From Mesorhizobium australicum WSM2073 (GTDB lineage Bacteria > Pseudomonadota > Alphaproteobacteria > Rhizobiales > Rhizobiaceae): 64,000 bases of DNA. The stretch lies in contig NC_019973.1 in NCBI RefSeq assembly GCF_000230995.2, positions 558,001 to 622,000 of the forward strand. Direction: 5' to 3'. Under the pieces are notes generated by a model that was given only the letters and a program-made list of their open reading frames with translations, was not told the DNA's origin and searched no databases. Within the stretch, counting starts at the first letter, position 1, and every line of letters begins with the position of its first letter. This document shows, in pieces, positions 44,121 to 52,775 of this stretch. A program made the translations under genes and the position numbers.

Positions 44121-47100
44121 CCGACGTTTCCGTCCGCCCCTTCTTCCGCGTGGTCGCCAATGGTCTTGCCGGCAACGGCAAGCACCGGATGAGCCTCGTC
44201 GCGACGCCGGAACGCGCCTTACAAGGCGGCTTCCCGCTTTCGAAATGGCCAAGCGAAATGGCCAAGCTGGTTGCCCGTGGCATCGCCCTGTCGGGTGACG
44301 GCGGTAAGCCTGGCCCTTTCCAGGTCAAGATCGCGATCGCGCCCAAGGCGACGCAAGTGCTGACATCGACCGGTTGCTGGACGGCCGCCGAACCCGACAT
44401 CGCAACCATTCGAGAGGTGGCCGCAACGGCCGCGATCAAGCGGCTCGGCGACCCGAAATCTTCAACCGTCTGGACTGACATCGACGCGATCTGGCAGGAG
44501 GCCTTCGTCGGCGTTGCCGACGACAAGGCATGGACGGATCTGCAAACGCTGATCGACCGGTCATTGACCGGCAAGACCTTCACCGCCGATCTCAGCGACA
44601 AGGCGGATCCCGCCGCGATCGAGGATCGCGGCCGCATGCGGCCGTCGCAAGCGACACCGACTAACACCACGGTGATCAAGACCATCATTCCGGCGCGTCA
44701 GAGTGATCTCGCCTTCCATCTCGAGGCCGAGCGGGCACGCCGCGTCGCCGAGCAGATTCGCGCCCCGTTGCCACAGCTGTCCGATCTTGCGTTGAACGCA
44801 CCGAAGGCCGTGGAACCCCCGGCCGGTCCCGTCACCGCCGAAGTGCTGCTGGCTGAACTGAAGAAGCGCAAGCAAGACGAGTTGATGGCGGTCGTCGATG
44901 CAACCGAGGAAGATCGCAAGTGGGCGACAGGCAAGTTCAAGGAAGTCACGGACCGGGCACTAAGCAGACTATGCAAGCCGGTGTCGAAGGATACACCCAA
45001 GGTCCAGGATCCAGGCCAGCCGGCGCCAGCCACGCGGGCGCAGGCTGCCAAGACCCAGCTCTACGGAAGCTGGGCGCAGGCGCCTCAGGCCCCTGACCAC
45101 GGGTCGGATGCCAAACGCCAGGAGCATGTGGCGCATACCTTCTATGCCTTGCAGGGCGATCCCGGTTTTGCGCGTTTGTTCTGCCTGACGATCGATCTCG
45201 AAGTAGAGAAACTGGACGCCGGTTATGTCTTCCTGGCAGCCGAGAGCGATGCGCCCGAGCGTGCGACGCCGTTGGTGTGGACGGCGGCCAAGATCGCCAA
45301 TGATCATTTCTGGCCAGCGCCCAAGGACGAGATTGACGTGCCGCAGGTCGCGCTCGTTGATGAAAGCTGGGATCCCTTCATCTGGCCCCAGATCGCCGGT
45401 CTCGACCAGTTCGACGGCATAGCGATGATGGGAGCCGGCGCAAGCGCGACGGCCGCGCAGAACAATCCACGCTTCGGTCTTGTTTCGCTCGACATGCGTC
45501 GGGCTGCCGAACTGACGGGCAGCGACAGCGTTGACGACGCCGGCGGCAATGCGAATGGTTTCAAGACCGCCGGCTTCACCATTCTCGACCGCATGCGCGC
45601 CGACGAGGCGGTTCGCACGGCCGCGCGCACCAGCGCCCAGAATTCCGTGACGCCGATGGACGGCGAGCATCGCGTGCGCGCGCTGCTGTTTGCGGAGGAT
45701 CTGACCATCGGCCGGCGGCTGGACGTCGCCGTGGGCAACAAGAGCGACGATCGCTGGCGCAGCCTCATGAATCGAACCGTCTCTTATGATTTCCGCGTCG
45801 CCGGCAAGGCCAAGCCCGGCGTCAGGACCGCGCTCGATATGCTGATCGGCGCACCGGGCACACCGGAGCGGCGCGATCTCGATGCCAGCAGCATGACGTT
45901 CGTCTCGCGGCTGGTGCCGCGCGGCCCTGCACCGGCCCAGGATGCCAGCGTCGATGTCGACGCCGTGGTGGAGGAAGCCGTTGCTCAGTGGGATGGCACC
46001 CCCATGGCCGTACTGTGTGCCCCCGAACGGCCGGAGCCAACAGGACGGCGATTGCCGTTTCGGCGTACTCTCAGCCTTCCCGACGCCAAAACCGATCCAG
46101 CCTCGCGACCGCCACCGCTTCGCTATGGCGTCGGCTACCGGTTCGCCATGCGTTCGACCTTCCTCGGCGGCCATTCGGTGCCGATGCGGGAGGACGGCGG
46201 TCATCTGCAGCGGCAGTTCAATACGACCAAAATCCATCCGATGGCCCCGCTGCTGGCATTTCCGGCGAAGTTCGGCGACGAACAGTCTCCCGCCGCACGG
46301 AGGCGCTTCCTGCGTCACGAGGCTGTCGGCCATCCCGACATCCTCCTTCCCCAGCATATCGCCACCAAGAACAATGGAGCGATCGGTTTTGAACAGGCCG
46401 AGCGCGCGGTCCTACGGTTCAACAATTCCGATGCCGTATCCTCCGATGAGTTCATTGCCGGTGCGCCTTACCGGCCTGCCGACCAACGCGCTTATCCGCG
46501 CCAGACCATGCGCATCGTCGTACCTCCGACGATCGCGCAGGACGACGCGGTCCGGCATGGCATGTTCGATGTCACGGATTTCGCGGCGCGGCTAAAAGGT
46601 GGCTTGCTCGACGTGCGGCGAGACCGTCAGATTCTCAAGGACGATGTGCTGGTGCCGGCTGGCTTTCCGGTCGCCGTCACTCGCAAGCCGACCGGCTTTG
46701 GATCGACGGGAGCGGAGAAGGTTCGCGACATCGTCTATCTGGGTGAGGACGGGCCGGCCGAAACAGTGTTCGTGCCTGGCCACGATGTCGGGCGGCGTCA
46801 GCCGTTCCTGCCCGATCCGGCGGCCGAGACCTATGTGCTGAGATTGAAGCACCGCGCCACCGGCGCCTATCTGGACGGGTCGCTGCCCATATCTGTCTAC
46901 GATGGCGGGTTGGCCAAATGGCCGAACGCGCGGCCTCTGGCCATCGTCATGACACAGGTCAAGAACCGGCCCGCGCCCAGCTCGCTCGATGACGTGCTGA
47001 CGCTGGCGAAAGCGCCCGACCAGTTCTTGTCGTCCGACGGCACCTTGGCGAAATCCGGAGCGCGCGTAAGGGTGGTCGAGATGCGTGTTGCACCTTCCGA

Positions 47101-49624
47101 AGACTTCATGCTCGAGATTTTCTGTGTGCCGTCGCCCGAGCGGCTGGCGAAATGGTTCAGCCTGCCGGAGACGCTGGGGGCGCTGATGAACCCGATGGGG
47201 ACGCCGATCGACGCAAAGGCTCTCGAAGCCATGTTTGGCCGGTCGGCGGCGGACGCGCTGAAAGCGTGCCTGGCCACCCATGAAAAGGCAACGGACTGCC
47301 ATTGTTCGCTCGGCGGTCACGTCGGCGCCAACGACGATCTTTTGCTCGAAGTCTCCAGGATACTCTTGCAACACATGGCCTGCATCCAGCCAATCGCCGA
47401 ACTGTCGGCAGTCGCCTCGATACGTGCCGCCTGCGTGGCCAGCCGGCCGGCCCAGGCGCCGCAATGGGCGGTGTCGCCGTTGCCCAAGGACCTCGATGCT
47501 GCCATCGCCGCCGTTGAATGGATTGGCGACGATGCCGAGGTGCGGAGATCGGCGAGAAATCTGTTCGGCGCTCCCGGGGCGACGCGGCCCGCCCCCGTCG
47601 AGGACCGGCAGGAAGGCAGCGGCATACGCACGAGGGACGCCCTGGACGTGGCGAAGATGGTGTTCGATCCGCGCGCGGACGAAGGCTCGAAGGAGTTCCT
47701 GCTCACCGGCGCCATCTCCCTCGATCTGACCGACGCCGACAGTTTCGAGATCGTCGCCGAGACGGTCTCGCCCCGCAGCTCCGTCATGGATGATACCAGT
47801 CGCCGCCGAAGCCTGAAGGCCAGGCGCGCCGGCCGTTGGCCGAGCCTGCTCGACGCCACCGGCCAGCGCCGGTTCCTGTCGGTGCAGGACGTCTATGGCT
47901 TTGCCGGCATCGACGATGAGAAGCGCGTCAGCCTCAGGCGCTCTCAGGTCACGCTGCTGCGTTGCGAGGCCCTGCCGGTCGATGGCGCCATACCGCGCTG
48001 GCCGCGGTTGCAGGGGCGTTCCGTCATCAGCCTGGCCATGGTGCATGAGGCGGCGCGACGCGGCGTGATCGTCGTCGACGGGCCGAGTACGCCACCACCG
48101 GCTGGTGGTGGCCAGCCAAGCCTGATGTTCAAGTCGGACCAGGTGCATACGTTCCCTGACGCTAAGGCGAGGAAGCTACTGGTCAAGGCGGTGGCGTTCT
48201 CGCGCTTCGCCGCCGACTGGGAAACCGCGGACCGCTGGCGCGGGCCGAAAGAAGCCAACGTGCAGCAGCTGGCCCGCCGTCAGCCGCTCAATCGAGCGCA
48301 GCAGATCCGCGAAAGCGATCAGCTCGAGGTCTGGCTTCCAGCGAGCGAGCGCCCGGCCAAGTGCGTCGTCCGTTCGCCCATGCCGGTATTCCGGACCGAG
48401 CGGCTGACGGTCGACGACCATGGCCTGCCGGTCCATACGCTGAAGCGCGGTTCGGTAACCCGCGTCTACCTGTCGCGCGGCTGGTTCTCCTCCGGCGAGG
48501 AGGAGCGGTTGGGAGTCGTGGTCTGGCCGCCGAACCAGTTCGACGATCCGCGAGCGTCGCTGGCGCGCAAGTTGCGCGACTACTATGGCCGTGACGTCCA
48601 GCTCGACCAGCTATCAGACGAGTTCCTCGGCAATCTCGGCGGCTTCATCACCCGCTGGGGCGGCGATCCGATCCGCTGGGACAGCGAACCCGACACCGAA
48701 CCGTTGATAGGGCCGCTAAACTTCGCCGACGTCGCCCATCTCGTGCGCAGGCCCGGCAGCCCGCCGCTGGCACCCGAGGTCATCGAGCGACTGTCGGCAT
48801 CGCCGCACGATCCCCGCATAGAGACGGACGTGCTGATGCCGGTCGCCGTGCCCGCGGACGAAAACGACGCATCCGGCCAGCAAGGCGCCAAGCCGAAATT
48901 CGAGATGGCGCAGGTGAGCCTCATAACCTACCAACCGTGCTTCGACGCCGACCGCGAGGAATGGTTTGTCGACATCGAGATCACGCCTTCGAAGTCGACC
49001 GATCCATTCATCCGGCTGGGCCTGGTCCGCTATCAGCCGCATGCACCGGACATCCTGAAGGTCTCCGAGCCCGTGGTGGTCTGGAGCCAGATCCTGCCCA
49101 GCCGCTCCGTCACCTTGACGCCGATGGCTGAAAAGAGGGGCGGTCTCAGCGTCTGTGCGACCGTCAGCGGTCAGGCCTCGGAACGGGTGCGGCACCACAC
49201 ACGCTACGAAAAGACCGGGCATCCGATCTACGATGTTCTCGACAAGCCGCATATGCGTATGGCGGTGGTTCACGAAGCGAGTGACGGCAAGGGCCGGCTA
49301 AGGCGCACGCCAGTCAATCTCGCCGCCTACCAGGCGGTCGACACCGACCCCCATATAGAACATGGCATCGCGCAGTGGACCTTGAACCTCTCCATCGCCG
49401 CAGGACGTCTCGCCGAGCTAGGACCGGGCCAGTTCTACGCCTACTTCGAGGAGGTCGAGCGACGCATGCCGGCGACCTACGCTGCCGAACCGATCAAGCC
49501 GGAAACGATGTTCACCGCCAGCACGCTGACCGAGTCAGGTCCACGCTTCTCGGCGCGCGTCCCGTTTGAAGCGCCAAGCACAAGTCCTCATGCAACCCAA
49601 AACGAACTGGGAGAAGTGAAATGA
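44117..49624 (+). CDS. Giant (1835-aa) partner protein, no signal peptide
   Basis: ATG 44117 overlaps the stop of the 2967-aa gene (ATGA), indicating coupled translation and probably fixed stoichiometry. The N-terminus 'MTDVSVRPFFRVVANGLAGNGKHRMSL' has no export signal, so if exported it must travel with the Tat-bearing partner. The sequence is soluble, mixed alpha/beta, with segments such as 'RLKGGLLDVRRDRQILKDDVLVPAG' and near the end 'EEWFVDIEITPSKSTDPFIR' followed by 'GLVRYQPHAPDILKVSEPVVVWSQ'. No catalytic motif or repeat stands out and I do not recognise a family. Its stop overlaps the start of the metalloprotease gene. Confidence 0.85.
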   Translation: MTDVSVRPFFRVVANGLAGNGKHRMSLVATPERALQGGFPLSKWPSEMAKLVARGIALSGDGGKPGPFQVKIAIAPKATQVLTSTGCWTAAEPDIATIREVAATAAIKRLGDPKSSTVWTDIDAIWQEAFVGVADDKAWTDLQTLIDRSLTGKTFTADLSDKADPAAIEDRGRMRPSQATPTNTTVIKTIIPARQSDLAFHLEAERARRVAEQIRAPLPQLSDLALNAPKAVEPPAGPVTAEVLLAELKKRKQDELMAVVDATEEDRKWATGKFKEVTDRALSRLCKPVSKDTPKVQDPGQPAPATRAQAAKTQLYGSWAQAPQAPDHGSDAKRQEHVAHTFYALQGDPGFARLFCLTIDLEVEKLDAGYVFLAAESDAPERATPLVWTAAKIANDHFWPAPKDEIDVPQVALVDESWDPFIWPQIAGLDQFDGIAMMGAGASATAAQNNPRFGLVSLDMRRAAELTGSDSVDDAGGNANGFKTAGFTILDRMRADEAVRTAARTSAQNSVTPMDGEHRVRALLFAEDLTIGRRLDVAVGNKSDDRWRSLMNRTVSYDFRVAGKAKPGVRTALDMLIGAPGTPERRDLDASSMTFVSRLVPRGPAPAQDASVDVDAVVEEAVAQWDGTPMAVLCAPERPEPTGRRLPFRRTLSLPDAKTDPASRPPPLRYGVGYRFAMRSTFLGGHSVPMREDGGHLQRQFNTTKIHPMAPLLAFPAKFGDEQSPAARRRFLRHEAVGHPDILLPQHIATKNNGAIGFEQAERAVLRFNNSDAVSSDEFIAGAPYRPADQRAYPRQTMRIVVPPTIAQDDAVRHGMFDVTDFAARLKGGLLDVRRDRQILKDDVLVPAGFPVAVTRKPTGFGSTGAEKVRDIVYLGEDGPAETVFVPGHDVGRRQPFLPDPAAETYVLRLKHRATGAYLDGSLPISVYDGGLAKWPNARPLAIVMTQVKNRPAPSSLDDVLTLAKAPDQFLSSDGTLAKSGARVRVVEMRVAPSEDFMLEIFCVPSPERLAKWFSLPETLGALMNPMGTPIDAKALEAMFGRSAADALKACLATHEKATDCHCSLGGHVGANDDLLLEVSRILLQHMACIQPIAELSAVASIRAACVASRPAQAPQWAVSPLPKDLDAAIAAVEWIGDDAEVRRSARNLFGAPGATRPAPVEDRQEGSGIRTRDALDVAKMVFDPRADEGSKEFLLTGAISLDLTDADSFEIVAETVSPRSSVMDDTSRRRSLKARRAGRWPSLLDATGQRRFLSVQDVYGFAGIDDEKRVSLRRSQVTLLRCEALPVDGAIPRWPRLQGRSVISLAMVHEAARRGVIVVDGPSTPPPAGGGQPSLMFKSDQVHTFPDAKARKLLVKAVAFSRFAADWETADRWRGPKEANVQQLARRQPLNRAQQIRESDQLEVWLPASERPAKCVVRSPMPVFRTERLTVDDHGLPVHTLKRGSVTRVYLSRGWFSSGEEERLGVVVWPPNQFDDPRASLARKLRDYYGRDVQLDQLSDEFLGNLGGFITRWGGDPIRWDSEPDTEPLIGPLNFADVAHLVRRPGSPPLAPEVIERLSASPHDPRIETDVLMPVAVPADENDASGQQGAKPKFEMAQVSLITYQPCFDADREEWFVDIEITPSKSTDPFIRLGLVRYQPHAPDILKVSEPVVVWSQILPSRSVTLTPMAEKRGGLSVCATVSGQASERVRHHTRYEKTGHPIYDVLDKPHMRMAVVHEASDGKGRLRRTPVNLAAYQAVDTDPHIEHGIAQWTLNLSIAAGRLAELGPGQFYAYFEEVERRMPATYAAEPIKPETMFTASTLTESGPRFSARVPFEAPSTSPHATQNELGEVK

Positions 49625-50223
49625 AAAAGCCAATCAGTCTTGTCGCGGGAGCGGCGGCCTTGTTTTGGTCAATCGACGTGCGGGCCGACAGCTTCGATGA
49701 CTATCGAGTCGCATGTGACACTACTCAATCAAGCGCGGCACAAGCTGCGGTGGATGAAGCACATAGAAAGTTGAAATCAGCTATCGACAGTCTACCCGCC
49801 GTAAATTCGGACGTTGGAGCCAAGTTCCAGCGCTGGTTCGGCGGCGCAGAGGGCGACGATGATCCAATCATAAAGAATGTGTATCTGGAAGTTAACGGGT
49901 TTTTGACGTTCAAAACTTTCTGGTGTCCGAACAAATCCATGCCGGATGATGATCTAGGAACACTCGCTTTTGTTCCCAAGGGGTCGTTCTCAGAGGTTTT
50001 CTTGGAGTCGGGATTCTTCGCCTTGCCTGCAACAGGCGCAAATTCGCAAGGCGGGGCCATCATCCATGAGGCGTCTCATCAGGCAACCAGCGCCAGAATC
50101 GTCGATAACGAATATGGCCCCTCGCAATCTGAGCAACTCGCGAAATCCGCGCCGCAAAAGGCAAGACGAAACGCCGACAGCCTTGAATATTTTGCCGAGG
50201 ACGTCGCTGACGGCATTCCCTGA
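49621..50223 (+). CDS. Secreted aspzincin (M35-type) metalloprotease
   Basis: 200 aa. A Sec signal covers residues 1-22 (cleavage near VRA-DS). The zinc motif is His149-Glu150-Ala-Ser-His153 in 'GGAIIHEASHQATSARIVDN', and Asp162-x-x-Tyr165-Gly166 (DNEYG) corresponds to the aspzincin third-ligand motif GTxDxxYG; 'NADSLEYFAED' at 184-194 matches the end of lysine-specific metallo-endopeptidase-like domains. It should cut proteins in the periplasm or outside. The ATGA overlap with the 1835-aa gene suggests it processes the giant proteins or is part of their delivered activity. Confidence 0.8.
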   Translation: MKKPISLVAGAAALFWSIDVRADSFDDYRVACDTTQSSAAQAAVDEAHRKLKSAIDSLPAVNSDVGAKFQRWFGGAEGDDDPIIKNVYLEVNGFLTFKTFWCPNKSMPDDDLGTLAFVPKGSFSEVFLESGFFALPATGANSQGGAIIHEASHQATSARIVDNEYGPSQSEQLAKSAPQKARRNADSLEYFAEDVADGIP

Positions 50224-50295
50224 AGGCGGCTGCTGATCGCTGTGATGGGAGCAAAGAAGACCGACTCGGGCTCGAACAAGTGGAAGGAACAGGAA

Positions 50296-50505
50296 ATGGG
50301 AACGCTAAGCATATGGCACTGGCTGATCGTCATAGTGGTGATGATGCTCTTCTTCGGAAGGGGCCGCATTTCGACGCTGATGGGGGATGTCGGAAAAGGC
50401 ATCAGAGCTCTGCGACATGAGCTGCGGGACATCGACGAAACAAAGTCCCTTGCTCCGGAAGGCGAAATCCACAGGCAAGCGGCGACACGCGTTTCTGTCG
50501 ATTAG
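50296..50505 (+). CDS. tatA: TatA-family twin-arginine translocase protein, island copy
   Basis: 69 aa from ATG 50296, preceded by GGAACAGGAA. It has the TatA plan exactly: short N-terminus, one membrane helix '[16 protein letters not shown]', the Phe-Gly hinge followed by Arg-Gly-Arg, and the amphipathic helix '[21 protein letters not shown]', then a polar tail. TatA forms the pore for folded Tat substrates. It lies in the operon of the 2967-aa Tat substrate, with no tatB or tatC, so it would work with the host TatBC. Confidence 0.92.
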   Translation: MGTLSIWHWLIVIVVMMLFFGRGRISTLMGDVGKGIRALRHELRDIDETKSLAPEGEIHRQAATRVSVD

Positions 50506-50560
50506 CTGTTCGTCCGCAGTATAGCATCACAAATTGAGGTCGACGTTAGGAGGACTGGAA

Positions 50561-50890
50561 ATGAAATCGCTCGCTCTTGCTCTAGCTTGTTCTGTCTGCA
50601 TGTTCACGCCAGCCCACGCAGGTTCGGGCACCATAGCCGCCGTCAATGACGATCACGCGGATCTGTTCGTGTCGATCTGGGATTTGAACACCGCCGACAA
50701 CAAACTGGTCTGGGACAAACACCGGCTAAATGATGGCCAGCAGGAAAACCTGGCGGTTGAACTCGACGGAGACAGAAAGGCCAAGATCAAGTGGACCAGT
50801 GTTCGAACCGATGGCGATCCGCCGCCAGCCAAGACCGAACCTTCTGTCGGCGTGAATGAGGGAGACAGTTTCTACGTCAATACATTTTAA
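50561..50890 (+). CDS. Small secreted protein
   Basis: 109 aa from ATG 50561, preceded by AGGAGGAC-type ribosome-binding sequence. A Sec signal (MKSLALALACSVCMFTPAHA) is followed by a compact beta-rich domain: 'GSGTIAAVNDDHADLFVSIWDLNTADNKLVWDKHRLNDGQQ' and 'AKIKWTSVRTDGDPP'. No family recognised. It is 55 nt after tatA, so part of the export operon. Confidence 0.7.
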   Translation: MKSLALALACSVCMFTPAHAGSGTIAAVNDDHADLFVSIWDLNTADNKLVWDKHRLNDGQQENLAVELDGDRKAKIKWTSVRTDGDPPPAKTEPSVGVNEGDSFYVNTF

Positions 50891-51202
50891 TAAGTTGTGC
50901 GAGCAGCGGGCGGCGTTGTTCGTTTGCTCGACGTGAGCCCCACCTAGCGCTTGATACGCCGAAAGGTTGCGGAGGTGGTTCCCGTCCGCCTTTGCTCGGC
51001 GTCGGTTCCCTTGGGTCCTCTTAGAGCAAGATAATATATTATCTGTTGCTTAAATGCTACAGACTTTAGTTGGTAAAGACGAATATTTTTCAAGAAATAA
51101 AATGTTCTGGGGGCGTCTGCCGGGTCTTTAGGCGACGCCAAAGGCTAGAGTTTATTTGGCGGCCGAAGAAAGAAAAATCTTGATGCCAGCGGGGGCACTA
51201 CA
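50891..51202. other. Intergenic region with AT-rich palindrome
   Basis: 312 bp without a gene. It is markedly AT-richer than its surroundings at about 51020-51110 and carries the 16-bp palindrome at 51029-51044. Probably the promoter region of the lipoprotein gene. Confidence 0.5.
51029..51044. promoter_or_regulatory. AT-rich perfect palindrome
   Basis: AGATAATATATTATCT is its own reverse complement over 16 bp; the outer AGCAA and TTGCT extend the symmetry after a 2-nt offset. Candidate operator or promoter element for the downstream lipoprotein gene. Confidence 0.45.
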
Positions 51203-52051
51203 TTGATCAAGCTGAAGAATCTAATCGTCGCCGCATCGTGTTGTCTATCCCAAGCTGCCTGTGGAACATACATTCCCAGTCAGCGAGATTGGCCAAAAAC
51301 CAGTTCAGGTGATGTCGAAAATATGAATACGGAACTCGCCAGCAGCATTGTATGCGAGTTGAGCTATGCTGTGACCCTTGCAATTAAAAATGACCGCGAG
51401 GAGGCAGAAGACAGGAGCAATCACAAGCTCTATGGCAGCTTCCTCTATGATTGGGGTGTGGAAGTCGCGACGGATTTCACGGTTTCAGAAAACACAACCA
51501 TCAATCCTACGACGGCTTGGCTACCGCTTTCCCAATTCAGCCTGGCTGGCGGGATCAGCAAAGGAGCGGTGGCGACCAACGTCAATACCTTCAACGTATT
51601 CTACCCCCTATCCGCTCTCTATAAGCCGGATATTTTCAAAACAGACACCAAGGAGCGGCCGTGCCGTCAGCCAGCGGGCCATCAGGAAGGCTCGCCGCTC
51701 GTAGATATCGATCTGCGAATTTTGCCGCTGCTGGAATCACGTATTCAAACGGTGCAGCTGCATATCGCTGACGCGCCCGACAAAAAAGAAGTGATCAAGG
51801 GCGGGAAGAACGTGCTTCAACAGACAGTATCGATCAAAGAAACGATATCCGGCGACATCACGCCGACCTGGAAATTCACGACTTCTACGGTGAATGCATC
51901 TGGCAAACTCTTCTCAGCAGGACGGGAGCGAACACACAAGATCGTCTTTACGTTCGCCCAGTTGGCAGATGACAAGCAAACCTTGTCTCCCTTGGGTGAG
52001 GCTTGGCATATCAACGAGCAGAAGAAGGTCGGAATTATTGTCCAGCAATAG
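51203..52051 (+). CDS. Probable lipoprotein of the giant-protein locus
   Basis: 282 aa from TTG 51203 (no in-frame ATG nearby). A lipoprotein-type signal ends at Cys20 in 'CLSQAACGTYIPS'. The mature part is beta-rich: 'LYGSFLYDWGVEVATDFTVSENTTINPTTAWLPLSQFSLAGG', and a later 'ISGDITPTWKFTTSTVNASGKLF'. This alternation is reminiscent of a periplasm-facing outer-membrane lipoprotein, but no family is recognised. It may anchor the exported giant complex. Moderate certainty on start and lipidation. Confidence 0.65.
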   Translation: MIKLKNLIVAASCCLSQAACGTYIPSQRDWPKTSSGDVENMNTELASSIVCELSYAVTLAIKNDREEAEDRSNHKLYGSFLYDWGVEVATDFTVSENTTINPTTAWLPLSQFSLAGGISKGAVATNVNTFNVFYPLSALYKPDIFKTDTKERPCRQPAGHQEGSPLVDIDLRILPLLESRIQTVQLHIADAPDKKEVIKGGKNVLQQTVSIKETISGDITPTWKFTTSTVNASGKLFSAGRERTHKIVFTFAQLADDKQTLSPLGEAWHINEQKKVGIIVQQ

Positions 52052-52072
52052 ACGCAGCTATAGGAGAGAAAG

Positions 52073-52465
52073 TTGAGCAAAGAATCAGAGGTGCAGCCGA
52101 AACCCGCAACAACGAAGACGGATGAGAAGAAGGGGGCGTCAAGCGCGAAACCCAAAAAGCCGAAGGCTGCCACAAAGCTCACGAAGGTTAGGCTCAACTC
52201 GCTGATGGCTAATCTCGACATCTCATCAATGCATAATGACGATGTGGCAGCCGTCCTGCTCCACTGTGCGTCAGTGCTGAATTCGCGCCGGACTGCGAGT
52301 AACCTCAGCCTCAGTGAGGCGATGGCAAATGCCTTTCAAGGGTGTTGCTGGACGAAAGCCGGTGACAGTCCCATCGTAACCATAAAGAAAGATGGTCGGG
52401 TGAAAGGGCACCTTCCCTCTAAAGAAGTTGCGCGGAAGTATCATATCCCGAATTGCGGCGGCTGA
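52073..52465 (+). CDS. Small protein with basic Lys/Pro tail at the N-terminus
   Basis: 130 aa from TTG 52073, after AGGAGAGAAAG, 21 nt downstream of the lipoprotein gene. The first 45 residues are a disordered Lys/Pro/Ala/Thr run; the rest is a globular piece ('LNSLMANLDISSMHNDDVAAVLLHCASVLNSRRTASNLSL...KGHLPSKEVARKYHIPNCGG'). Soluble, no signal. No family recognised. Confidence 0.55.
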   Translation: MSKESEVQPKPATTKTDEKKGASSAKPKKPKAATKLTKVRLNSLMANLDISSMHNDDVAAVLLHCASVLNSRRTASNLSLSEAMANAFQGCCWTKAGDSPIVTIKKDGRVKGHLPSKEVARKYHIPNCGG

Positions 52466-52775
52466 ATTTAACCGTCTTGCTGCAGTCGCTGACAGCATAA
52501 TGCGGCATTGTGCTGAACCCTGCTAAGGCTGGCGTCAGCCCGATTTCGGACCGCGCCTAAGCGGGCGCGAAAGCGCGGAGCCTCCGCTTCGTCGATCTTG
52601 TTTCTGGCATCGAGCGAGCCCACCCACATTTTACTATCCAACGCCTCTCGGCAGCCGTTCGCTAAACGCGCTCCACAAAGTTGATCTGAAGGCGGAACTG
52701 GTCAGTGGAGCGGCCCGAGGCAGGCTAACCCGTCGAGCGGCGAGGCGATTTGGCCAGGTCACGCGCGGCATTAAT
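52466..52775. other. Intergenic region between cargo and integrase
   Basis: 310 bp; I see no gene or strong hairpin. It is the 3' flank of both the 130-aa gene and the convergent integrase gene. Confidence 0.45.

Noticed and set aside
35217..49624. Polyketide or non-ribosomal peptide synthase, RTX, Rhs, Tc or contact-dependent toxin
   Set aside because: No carrier, ketosynthase or adenylation motifs, no Gly-Asp nonapeptide repeats, no YD repeats, no filamentous haemagglutinin repeats.
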